Shown: positions 1-7,055 of the stretch, in pieces
Position numbering within the stretch: position 1 is the first letter of the stretch
Layout of the letters: each line of letters opens with the position of its first letter
Assembly (NCBI RefSeq): GCF_020991365.1
Contig: NZ_JAJLRA010000003.1
Coordinates: 310,001-374,000 of the forward strand
Direction: 5' to 3'
Length of the DNA: 64,000 bases
Origin: Streptacidiphilus sp. ASG 303
GTDB lineage: Bacteria > Actinomycetota > Actinomycetes > Streptomycetales > Streptomycetaceae
Translations under genes and position numbers: made by a program
Notes under the pieces: generated by a model
Database searches by the model: none
What the model saw: only the letters and a program-made list of their open reading frames with translations
Told to the model about the DNA's origin: nothing

Positions 1-1094
1 TCCAGGTCGGTGGCGACGCCGCCGGCCCGGGCGAGCGCGGTCCAGGCGCCGGTGACGGCGTACTGGCGGCGGGCCTGCTCCCGGTCGCCGAGGGCGGTGT
101 CCAGGTCCCCGAGGAAGGCCAGCTTGTCGGGCAGCGGGAAGCGCCGCACGACGGCGGCCATGTCGGCGGCGGCCGCCCTCAGGTCCCCCTGTGCGGCGCG
201 GGTGCGGGCCCGGCCCTCCAGGGCGGCGAGGTTGCCGGGGTCGGCGCGGAGCGCCTCGGCGTACCGGCGCAGCGCCTCCCGGTGGTCCCCCCGGCTGCGG
301 GCGAGTTCGCCGAGGGCCGTCGCGGTGTACGCGACGTCGGACGGCGCGGTGGCCGCCGCGCGGGCCCGCAGCAGGACGCGGCGGGCTCCCGCGGTGTCGC
401 CGCGCAGCTCCAGCACGTACGCGCAGCGGGTGAAGACGGGGATGCCGGGGCGGCGGCGGTCGGCCTCCTCGGCGGCGCGGCGGGCGTCCTCGTACCGGCC
501 GAGCTCGACCAGGGCGTCGATGCGGACGGCGAGGGCGCGCTCCCCGTACGGGTTGAGGGCCAGCGCCCGGTCGGCCTCGGTCAGGGCGCGGGCGAAGTCG
601 TGGCGGGCCGCGGCGAGGGAGGCGAGGCCGGCCACCGCGGCGTCGTTGCCCTGCGGGCGCAGCCGCAGGGAGGTGCGCAGGGCGCGCTCGGCCTGCGGGT
701 AGCGGGCGGGGTCGGCGGTGGTGCGGGCCTGCTCGACGTACGCCTGGCCGAGGGCGGCCCAGGAGGCGTCGTCGCGGGGCCGGGCCCGGAGGCGGGCCTG
801 CAGGGCGGCGATGCCCCGGGCCAGGTCACCCGTGCCGAGGCGGTCCAGGGGGGCCGCGGCGGGCGCGACACGGACGGGTACGGGCGGACGGACGGCCTGC
901 GGCCGCGGAGCGGGCGCGGGACCGAGGACGACGGCGGCCACGGAGGCCGCCGCGGCGATGCCCGCGGCCGCGAGGGCTAAGGCGGTGGCGCGGCGGTCGG
1001 CGTCCTGCAGGACGGCGGCGCGGCGGACGGAGGCTTGGCGGACGGAGGCGCACAGGGCGGCGGCGCGGCGGACGGAGGCGGCGCGGGGCGGCAT
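1..1094 (-). CDS. TPR-repeat protein (3' end outside window)
   Basis: The minus frame is open from an ATG at 1094 (upstream GGGAGGAG, 9 nt away) to the window edge, so the C-terminus is missing. The visible ~364 residues begin with a basic N-terminus. One hydrophobic segment follows at about residues 38-60 (Ala/Val-rich), so the protein is probably anchored in or exported through the membrane. After it come tetratricopeptide-like helices with the spacing of TPR units, e.g. a motif reading SWAALGQAYVEQA, then ALTEADRALALNPYGERAL and REALRRYAEALRADPGNLAAL. TPR proteins are protein-protein scaffolds; no catalytic motif is visible. It lies 241 bp downstream of, and in the same direction as, the DUF4331 gene. 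TPR and DUF4331 genes are often neighbours in Streptomyces, so joint function is possible but inferred. Confidence 0.85.
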   Translation of the reverse strand, partial: MPPRAASVRRAAALCASVRQASVRRAAVLQDADRRATALALAAAGIAAAASVAAVVLGPAPAPRPQAVRPPVPVRVAPAAAPLDRLGTGDLARGIAALQARLRARPRDDASWAALGQAYVEQARTTADPARYPQAERALRTSLRLRPQGNDAAVAGLASLAAARHDFARALTEADRALALNPYGERALAVRIDALVELGRYEDARRAAEEADRRRPGIPVFTRCAYVLELRGDTAGARRVLLRARAAATAPSDVAYTATALGELARSRGDHREALRRYAEALRADPGNLAALEGRARTRAAQGDLRAAAADMAAVVRRFPLPDKLAFLGDLDTALGDREQARRQYAVTGAWTALARAGGVATDL

Positions 1095-1335
1095 GCGGGG
1101 TCTCCTCCCGGTGCTGCTCCGCACGGGGCGGGCAGCCGGGGCTCGGCGGGCGGACGGGGCCCGGCGGGGGACGAGGACAGGGCGGGGGCCGACGGGCCCG
1201 GGCGGGAGGCGGGTGCGGCGGTCCGGGCAGCGCGGGTCGGCGGTCCGGCCGCACCCGCGCCGCCCGGGCCCGTCACCGGGTCGGCGGACCTCACCGCGTC
1301 GGCGGACAGTCACCGGGCAACGGGGCGCCACCGGG

Positions 1336-2949
1336 TCAGCGGGCGTGCGCGCCGCTGCGGCGGCGCCTGCGGCGCCCCACGAGGAGCCCGGCGAGGAGCA
1401 CCGCGCCCACGGCGCCGCCCAGCCCGATGCCGACGGCCATCCCGTTGCCGCCGCTGCCTCCGGCCAGGGCGGCGAGGCCGCTCTCGGGGGCGGCCGCCTG
1501 CCCGTACGCGCCGGCCTGCGGGGCCCCGCCCGCCGACGCGCCCCTGGCCCCGGGGGCGTCGGAGCCCGCGTGCGGGAGGGCGACGTACGGGAACGCCTTC
1601 TCGAAGTCGACGTCGTTGGCGTCGACCGCGTCGCCCAGGTCGCTCCTGGCGCCCCTGAGCTCGCCGGTCACCGCCTGCAGGGCGATGTCGACCACGTCGT
1701 CGGTGAGCCGCCGCCCGTTGGGGAAGCCGGCCGTGTCGCCGTCCAGCACGCCGAGCCGCTTGGGCTCGGCGGCGGGCCTGACCGCGGTGTTGAGCCGCAG
1801 CACCTCGGACGGCCTGCCGCCCACGACCTCGTTGAGCTTCGGGACGCCGGTGAGGAAGACCTGCACCAGGTCGTCGCGGGGCTCGGCGGGCGCCGGGATC
1901 CTGTGGACGGCCTCCAGCAGCTTCGGCAGCTCGGGATTGGTGACCCGGCGCAGGAACTGCGCGTCGTCCCTCGGCTTGGAGGCGTTGAACCGGTCCTTCT
2001 CGGCCACCGGGATGACCACCTCGTTGACCAGCGGGTTCCCCAGCCGGGACACCTGCTCCCAGTCCTTGCTCAGAGCGGACTGCCGGGAGGTGGTGGACCA
2101 GATCCCGATCACGGGGTGCTGCGCGTCGGCGGTGAGCATGTGCGTGGGCACCTGCAGGGCGACCGTGTTGACGTTGTAGCCGCGCAGGGTGTCGTCCCCG
2201 ACCTCGGAGAGGTCGCCGCCGTACAGCAGGTCGAAGACCCGCAGGTCGAGGAAGAACGGGTCGTCGGCCTGGCCGGCGAAGCCCGTGGAGCCGTCGTAGA
2301 GCCTGCTCACCGCGTGGTGGCGCAGCGACGCGTAGTCGGGCATGGACGCCCTGCCCACGTCGGACGGGGCGACCGGGGCGTTGGCAGCGAGCTTCTGCAC
2401 GGAGGTGCGGTGGCCGTGGCTGAGGTGGACGAGCTCCAGGTCGTACGTCTGCCGGACGTTGAGGTCCGGGTCGTCCAGGCTGGTGACCGGGCCGGTGTTG
2501 TAGAGGAAGGTGCTGCCGTTGCGGGTGCTGGTCCGGAACGACCAGCGGTAGACGAGGTCGGGGAGGGCGTCCCCGTCGTTGTCGATGTTGACCTCGTAGC
2601 GGGCGTCGGTCGGGAACGGGTAGAAGTTGGGACCGCCCGTCGGGTCCTCGAACGGGGTCCAGTTCGCGATCAGCGTCGTGGTGTCCGGCTTGTCGGGGCT
2701 GACGAAGGCGTAGAGGTCGGTGTTGTCGTACTGCGGCTGGCCCGAGATCAGCGGCGCCTCGCGGTGGCTGGACGCCGCCGCGGGCGTCGCCTGCAGGACG
2801 ACCAGCGCGGCGGCGGCGAGCGGGCCGGAGGCCAGCAGCGACGCGGCCGCTAAGGCGGTGCGGCGGCGCCGGCGTACGGGCGGTCCGGGATCGGCACCTC
2901 CCGGATGTGCGCCGTCGTCGACCGGTCCGGAGGGCATGGCTGAGGACAT
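1336..2949 (-). CDS. DUF4331 family secreted/anchored protein
   Basis: 537 residues. The start is ATG 2949 with GGAGAGGAA 8 nt upstream; a second in-frame ATG lies four codons in. The N-terminus carries an Arg cluster (RRRRRT), a hydrophobic stretch and an Ala-x-Ala cleavage-like region (ATPAAASSHREAP), so it looks exported. The mature part matches the DUF4331 family: SSHREAPLISGQPQYDNTDL, then NWTPFEDPTGGPNFYPF and VYRWSF. The function of DUF4331 is not established. The C-terminus has a Gly/Ala linker, a final transmembrane helix (about residues 507-528) and a tail of Arg residues (RRRRR), which is a membrane or sortase-like anchor without an obvious LPXTG. The TPR gene follows downstream on the same strand. 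Confidence 0.9.
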   Translation of the reverse strand: MSSAMPSGPVDDGAHPGGADPGPPVRRRRRTALAAASLLASGPLAAAALVVLQATPAAASSHREAPLISGQPQYDNTDLYAFVSPDKPDTTTLIANWTPFEDPTGGPNFYPFPTDARYEVNIDNDGDALPDLVYRWSFRTSTRNGSTFLYNTGPVTSLDDPDLNVRQTYDLELVHLSHGHRTSVQKLAANAPVAPSDVGRASMPDYASLRHHAVSRLYDGSTGFAGQADDPFFLDLRVFDLLYGGDLSEVGDDTLRGYNVNTVALQVPTHMLTADAQHPVIGIWSTTSRQSALSKDWEQVSRLGNPLVNEVVIPVAEKDRFNASKPRDDAQFLRRVTNPELPKLLEAVHRIPAPAEPRDDLVQVFLTGVPKLNEVVGGRPSEVLRLNTAVRPAAEPKRLGVLDGDTAGFPNGRRLTDDVVDIALQAVTGELRGARSDLGDAVDANDVDFEKAFPYVALPHAGSDAPGARGASAGGAPQAGAYGQAAAPESGLAALAGGSGGNGMAVGIGLGGAVGAVLLAGLLVGRRRRRRSGAHAR

Positions 2950-3192
2950 GCGGTACTTCCTCTCCGCGCGCAGCGAAAGACTGTGCGGAGCCGGCCCTGG
3001 GGGTGCCTCCCCCGGGGGGCGTGGGCCCGGCCACCGCGCGGAAGTCGTCGTTCCGCCCCCTGCCCTCTGTACGCGCGGGGGCGCCGGTACGGCCGGGTCC
3101 CGGCGCCGGTTTCTGCAGGACGGCCCCGCTGCGGCGGGGCGCGCGGCCGTACGGGGGCGCGCGGCGGGGTGCCGGGCGCGGCCCTGCCGGGC

Positions 3193-3705
3193 CTACGCGG
3201 GAAGCCGCCTGGCCGGCGCCCCGGGGCCGGGCGCGGGTGCGGGTGCGGGACCGGCCGCGGATGCGGGCCGGGGCTGCTTTCGCGGCTGCTTCCGTCCCTG
3301 CGGCTGTCCCTGCGACTGCGGTCGGGGCTGCGCCTGCGGTCGGGGCTGCGCCTGCGGTCGGGGCTGCGACTGCGGCGTCCCGTCGAGCGAGGGCAGGACG
3401 GCCACCACCTCGGAGATACGGGTCCAGGCCAGCAGTTCCAGGAGCCGGGGGGCGGTGACCATCGCGGTCACCGTGCCGCCCCGTTCCTGCGCCCGCCGCG
3501 CCGCGCACGCCAGCGGGCCCAGCCCCGCACAGTCGGCGAAGGTCACCTCGCGCATGTCCACCAGCAGGTCGCACCCGGGATGGCTCTCGGCGGCCTCCCG
3601 CAACAGCCGGTCGGCGGCAGGGGCGGTCAGCAGGTCCAGTTCACCCCGCAGGACCACGACGGATCCGAAGCAGGGGGCGGACGCGGAGAGCCGGCTGCGG
3701 TGCAT
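3193..3705 (-). CDS. STAS-domain protein (anti-anti-sigma factor-like)
   Basis: 170 residues from ATG 3705, with a GGAGAGGAG Shine-Dalgarno just upstream; longer in-frame starts lack one. Residues ~1-110 form a STAS domain: VVLRGELDLLTAP, LLVDMREVTFADCAGLGPL and a following helix with AARRAQERGG. In STAS antagonists the loop has an Asp-Ser phospho-acceptor; here the equivalent position reads FADCAGL, with Cys where Ser/Thr is usual, so normal phosphorylation control may be absent. The last ~55 residues are a low-complexity Pro/Gln/Arg tail with a six-residue repeat. It probably binds an anti-sigma kinase of the Streptomyces partner-switching type, but no partner gene is adjacent. It is transcribed toward the DUF4331 gene's upstream region. 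Confidence 0.85.
   Translation of the reverse strand: MHRSRLSASAPCFGSVVVLRGELDLLTAPAADRLLREAAESHPGCDLLVDMREVTFADCAGLGPLACAARRAQERGGTVTAMVTAPRLLELLAWTRISEVVAVLPSLDGTPQSQPRPQAQPRPQAQPRPQSQGQPQGRKQPRKQPRPASAAGPAPAPAPGPGAPARRLPA
3320..3373 (-). repeat. 18-bp tandem repeat in STAS gene tail
   Basis: Three 18-bp units lie head to tail (3320-3337, 3338-3355, 3356-3373). The first two are identical and the third differs by one base. They encode the RPQAQP-type repeat of the STAS protein's C-terminal tail. Such repeats can change copy number by slippage. Confidence 0.85.
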
Positions 3706-3896
3706 GGCCTGCTCCTCTCCCGGAGGCCCCGGTGGTGGTCCCCGGGATTCCGATCGTGTACTGACCAGGACCGCCCCGTCAAGGTTCCGTTGGTCCCGGA
3801 TCCGCCGGTCCGTGCGGCGACCGGGCCGCACCCCGCCCCTGCGGGCGGGGCGGCTCCCCTGGCCGCCTGTCGGTGTCCTGCTGCACCCTGGTCGGT

Positions 3897-4121
3897 ATGC
3901 GCGCACCCAGAGTCCAGTGCCCGACCTGCGGACGGCCGGTCGCCCTCGTGCCGACACGCCGGGCGGGCTACGGCGTCGTCCACGACCACAAGAAGGACCG
4001 CCGCTCGCTCCTCCTGTGCGAGGGCAGCATGCGGCAGATGGCGCTCTCCGAGGCGACCGCCTGGCAGGACCCGCTCCCCGGCGTGGCCGAGCACCGGGGG
4101 ACGGCCGCGACGCTCTTCTGA
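3897..4121 (+). CDS. Small zinc-ribbon-like protein
   Basis: 74 residues from ATG 3897; a GTG at 3873 would add eight residues (MSCCTLVG). Neither start has a strong Shine-Dalgarno. Near the N-terminus is a CPTCGRP knuckle (CxxC), followed by a basic HDHKKDRR segment and a single later Cys (LLLCEGS). The pattern suggests half a zinc ribbon. I do not recognise the family. It reads divergently from the STAS gene, with a 191-bp gap that probably holds both promoters. It is the last apparent gene before the decayed tRNA-Tyr fragment. Confidence 0.6.
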   Translation: MRAPRVQCPTCGRPVALVPTRRAGYGVVHDHKKDRRSLLLCEGSMRQMALSEATAWQDPLPGVAEHRGTAATLF

Positions 4122-4317
4122 GGACGCCGCACCGACCGGCCCCGCCCGCAGCAGGCAGGGACGACCGCCCCGGACGGCGCAGGTCCGCTCCCCCGGTGGG
4201 CACCGGACGCCGGACCACCCGTCCGCAGCCGTGGCACGCTCCCGCCCACGGGGACCGGCAACCAGGACGGCGCGAAGGGCCCCGACCGCGGAGGCCGAAG
4301 TGCTTCGCCCTGCCCGC

Positions 4318-4365
4318 GGCGGGTGCAGGGTTCGAACCTGGGCAGCCCGCGCGACAGATCTGCAG
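4318..4365 (-). pseudogene. Decayed tRNA-Tyr 3' half (old att site remnant)
   Basis: These 48 bases match the acceptor-TpsiC-variable-anticodon 3' part of the tRNA-Tyr at 28762-28842 at 42 of 48 positions. The T-arm is intact (GGTTCGAACC) and the acceptor strand is present, but the 5' half of a tRNA is missing. A degraded copy of the hairpin found beside 6404 and 28756 precedes it (from about 4272, starting cgaagggcccc). It fits a fossil attachment site left by an earlier element at tRNA-Tyr. Apart from this fragment and the operator at 4745, I see no gene in 4122-4836. Confidence 0.7.
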
Positions 4366-4744
4366 GACCGCACGGTGAATCCTCCGGCCAGGAGCGCCCG
4401 GCGTCGGGAGTACGGCGCCCCGCGCGTGCCCCACGGTGGCATCGGCCCGTCACCGACGGCTGGAGAGGGTCGCGAGGTGGAAAAGTTCGCGTCTTCTTGC
4501 CCCAGCTGCCGTCCTGACCTGCGGCCAAGGATGGTGGAGCCCCTGGTGGGCCGCCGCATGATTCCCCGGCGCTTCCCCCGGCCCCCGTCCGGCCTGGCGC
4601 GCGTCCGGCACGACTCATGCGCCCCGGACTGTGAGCGGAGCAGTCGCTGCCGTCTCTTCGGACCATCAGCCGGCCTGCCTGCCGTTGCCCCTTCGAAGGG
4701 CCTCCTGATGCTGCCGGCACGCGGCTTACTCTTGTATGCCATGT

Positions 4745-4761
4745 ACTTTGTGTTGCAAAGT
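4745..4761. promoter_or_regulatory. Operator-like palindrome ACTTTG-N5-CAAAGT
   Basis: A perfect 6-bp inverted repeat with a 5-bp spacer lies 76 bp upstream of the membrane-protein gene, in a locally AT-rich patch (4725-4765) within otherwise very GC-rich DNA. The likely ligand is the winged-helix protein encoded by the second gene of the downstream pair. That assignment is inferred from position. Confidence 0.6.
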
Positions 4762-4836
4762 TAGGCCTTCGGCGGGCGCGCCCTTCTGGCGGTCCGCCCA
4801 CGAGCGCTGCCGAAGCGCCGGCCACAAGGGGGAGAG

Positions 4837-5667
4837 ATGAGAACATCGGCACCGAGCGGCGCGGAGCCGGAGCCGAGAGCGGCCGCAGCCGCCCTGCTGG
4901 CTGCGACGGAAGGCCTCCGGGCGAGGACCCGTACGCAGACCAACGGGGCATGGACTCCCCTCCTCGGCTTCGGACTCCTTGCACTGGCGGCCGTTCCGGT
5001 CGCCCGGTACGCCTTCAACTTCGGAGCCCACGGGCGCTTCATCGGGTCCTATCCGGCCTTTGCCTACGCCGAGCTGACCGGCCTGTGCGTCGTCCACGAG
5101 CAGGGAACCCCGTGCCTGAAGGGGGAGTTCGACGGAGCCGTCCTGCGCTTCGTGGCATGGGGCGTGTGGTTCGCGCTCCTCCCCCTCGCATGGGTCGTCT
5201 TCGCCCGCTGGTATCGCGTGCGCGGCGAGGCCCGGGGCATCGTCCCCCGACGAGGCATGTGGGTCCGCGTGACCGCTGCGGCCACCACGGTGATCACGGC
5301 AGCTCTGGCGGCGCTGCTGTTCGGCAAGGACCAGCCGTGGGAGGCGGCGCTGCTGGAGAACAGGTACGCCTCCCCGTGGTACCTGGTCGGCGTCGGACTC
5401 CTCGCCCTCGGCGTTGCCGAACGCAGTTGGATCGCCGCAGCGGCCGGCACTGCTCACGCCCTGCTGCTCACGCAGTACCTGGGAGCCTCCTGGGGCAGCG
5501 GATGGCTTCCCTGGCAGCACCCCGCGCACCCCGGCTGGTCCGACGGGCCGCAGGCCAAGGCCCTTCTGCTCGCTGCGATCCCCCTCCTCGCCGGCCTGTA
5601 CGAGTGGACAGCGGTCCGCCGCCGGGGCGCGCCCGGTGTCGCCGGTGCAGGTACGGTCGTCCCATGA
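4837..5667 (+). CDS. Polytopic membrane protein, unknown function
   Basis: 276 residues from ATG 4837, preceded by AGGGGGAGAG. It has a hydrophilic Ala/Arg-rich N-terminus, then about six hydrophobic segments: WTPLLGFGLLALAAVPVA, a block around VLRFVAWGVWFALLPLAWVV, TTVITAALAALLFG, WYLVGVGLLALG, a weak one around IAAAAGTAHALLL, and LLLAAIPLLAGLYEW near the end. A short extracytoplasmic-looking loop carries two Cys (LCVVHEQGTPCL). No catalytic motif is visible. The stop overlaps the start of the regulator gene by 4 bp (ATGA), so the two are translationally coupled. Membrane protein plus HTH_34-type regulator pairs are common in actinomycetes, with the regulator usually controlling the pair. 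Confidence 0.85.
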   Translation: MRTSAPSGAEPEPRAAAAALLAATEGLRARTRTQTNGAWTPLLGFGLLALAAVPVARYAFNFGAHGRFIGSYPAFAYAELTGLCVVHEQGTPCLKGEFDGAVLRFVAWGVWFALLPLAWVVFARWYRVRGEARGIVPRRGMWVRVTAAATTVITAALAALLFGKDQPWEAALLENRYASPWYLVGVGLLALGVAERSWIAAAAGTAHALLLTQYLGASWGSGWLPWQHPAHPGWSDGPQAKALLLAAIPLLAGLYEWTAVRRRGAPGVAGAGTVVP

Positions 5668-6035
5668 GCGTCGAAGACTCGACCGCTGCGCAGGACGGCC
5701 AAGAGGAGCTGCATCCCACCCAGGCGCTGGACGACACCGTCCACCAGCGCGTGCGGCTCGGCGTCCTCACCGTTGCCCGCGAGGCCGACCGGGTCGAGTT
5801 CGGCTTCCTGAAAAGGCACCTGGCCGTCACCGACGGAAATCTCTCCCGGCACCTGAAGGTGCTGGAGGAGTCCGGAATGATCACCGTGGAGAAGGGCTAC
5901 ACCGGTCGACGACCCCGGACGTGGGTGACCCTGACCCGTGAGGGCGCGCAGGCCCTGGACGCCGAACTCCGGGCCCTCCGTGCACTCGTGCTGCGCCTCG
6001 AGGCTCCCCGCCCCGCGCCCGGCGCAGCCGACTGA
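5664..6035 (+). CDS. Winged-helix transcriptional regulator (HTH_34/MarR-like)
   Basis: 123 residues from ATG 5664, overlapping the preceding stop. The winged helix covers about residues 25-105: VRLGVLTVAREADRVEFGFL, then the recognition helix LAVTDGNLSRHLKVLEESG, and the wing MITVEKGYTGRRPRTWVTLT. This matches the small transcriptional regulators of the winged-helix DNA-binding domain family (PF13601 type), which bind as dimers and commonly autoregulate. The palindrome at 4745-4761 upstream of the operon is the obvious candidate site. No ligand domain is present. It is the last gene before the AICE. Confidence 0.88.
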   Translation: MSVEDSTAAQDGQEELHPTQALDDTVHQRVRLGVLTVAREADRVEFGFLKRHLAVTDGNLSRHLKVLEESGMITVEKGYTGRRPRTWVTLTREGAQALDAELRALRALVLRLEAPRPAPGAAD

Positions 6036-6360
6036 ACCGCACCCCGGGCACATCACCTCCGTACGAACCGACGCAGTTCGCCCTCGGGCACTGGGCCTCT
6101 CCATCCGTTGAGGCGTGCAACGCCACCTGCTGCCGCCCGTTCGCGGCGGTCGAGGAGAAGATCCGCGGAGAGGCCGTCCAGGGGCGTGGGCACCTGGACG
6201 AGGCGTGGACGGAGGAGGACCGGCGCACCCGCGGCCATCCGGATCCCACAGCCCGGCCGTAGCCGCCGGCGCCCTCCTGGCGAGACGTATCCGCCGCGTG
6301 CCCGCCGCAGGATCCAGCGGGGAGACGCGGGGGCCCGCAGGCGGCGGGCGACGGGCATGC

Positions 6361-6399
6361 GAAGGGCCCCTGACCGTTGGTGCCGGTCAGGGGCCCTTC
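6361..6399 (-). terminator. Perfect hairpin beside attL
   Basis: A 15-bp perfect stem (6361-6375 with 6385-6399) has a 9-nt loop. It lies 5 bp outside the att repeat. Its position matches the terminator downstream of an intact tRNA-Tyr on the minus strand, so it is probably the original chromosomal terminator of that tRNA, now separated from the gene by the element. No gene is apparent in 6036-6360. Confidence 0.75.
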
Positions 6400-6403
6400 G
6401 TGC

Positions 6404-6458
6404 TGCAAGTGGCGGGTGCAGGGTTCGAACCTGCGTAGCTTGCGCGACAGATTTACAG
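6404..6458. repeat. attL: 55-bp att core
   Basis: The 55 bases are identical to 28756-28810 and cover the 3' half of tRNA-Tyr(GTA), from 6 bp beyond the acceptor end into the anticodon loop. Identity stops abruptly on both sides (c/t before, a/t after). It carries no 5' half, so it is not a working tRNA. It marks the left end of the AICE. Confidence 0.92.
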
Positions 6459-6638
6459 ACCGCGCGCCGGACCGCGTCGACCAGCGGTGCTTCGGCTCCG
6501 GGGAGGCGGTGCCCCGTGTCTGCCCCATGGAAGCAGTCGGTCGCGGCTTTGCCCGACTGCCCCGATCGGGTCTGGCGGCGGCTCTACGCTGCGTCCTGAC
6601 CGCTGTACCAAGCCAAGCGCGTAGATGGGGGTTTCGCG

Positions 6639-7055
6639 ATGAGTACGGAGATCGTGGAGTTGGTGGAGCAGGCCGGCCCGTACCTGACGGCGGCGCTGGG
6701 CGCCTACGGGGGTGCGGTGCTCACGCGGGCCGAGAGCGCCGCGGCCGACGCCACCGCCAACCTCGGCCGCCGCATCCTGCACGCCGTCTGGCACCGCCGC
6801 GGCGCAGACGGACGGGCCGCACTGGAGAGCGCGGTGCAGGACGCCGCCGAGGACACCCAGGACCCAGACGCCGCCGCCGCACTGCGCCAGCAGATCAAGC
6901 GAGCCCTACGCGACGACGACGCCCTGCTCGCCGAACTGGCGGACCTGCTGCCCGAACCGTCCGGGACGGTGACGATCACCGCCTCCGGCACCCGCGCCAT
7001 CGCCGCCCACACCATCACCACCGCCGTCACCGGCGACAACACCCAGATCGGCTAG
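6639..7055 (+). CDS. Bell-like small protein with C-terminal amyloid-type motif
   Basis: 138 residues from ATG 6639 (GGGGG 8 nt upstream). The N-terminus is a Gly/Ala-rich amphipathic or hydrophobic helix (VELVEQAGPYLTAALGAYGG), followed by Ala-rich helices to about residue 100. The C-terminus switches to a beta-prone stretch rich in Thr, Ile, Val and Gly. Its last 26 residues include ASGTRAIAA and TGDNTQIG. Residues 113-133 align without gaps to residues 12-32 of the NB-ARC protein next door, with 12 of 21 identical. In described BASS systems a small effector with a Bell domain ends in a motif shared with the NLR receptor, and templated amyloid assembly then triggers membrane damage. That role is inferred; the motif match is directly visible. 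Its stop overlaps the next start by one base. Confidence 0.75.
   Translation: MSTEIVELVEQAGPYLTAALGAYGGAVLTRAESAAADATANLGRRILHAVWHRRGADGRAALESAVQDAAEDTQDPDAAAALRQQIKRALRDDDALLAELADLLPEPSGTVTITASGTRAIAAHTITTAVTGDNTQIG

Noticed and set aside
4318-4365. Functional tRNA
   Set aside because: Truncated 3' half with six mismatches to the intact gene; no 5' half.
6404-6458. Functional tRNA at the att copy
   Set aside because: Only the 3' half of tRNA-Tyr is present; the 5' acceptor and D-arm are missing.
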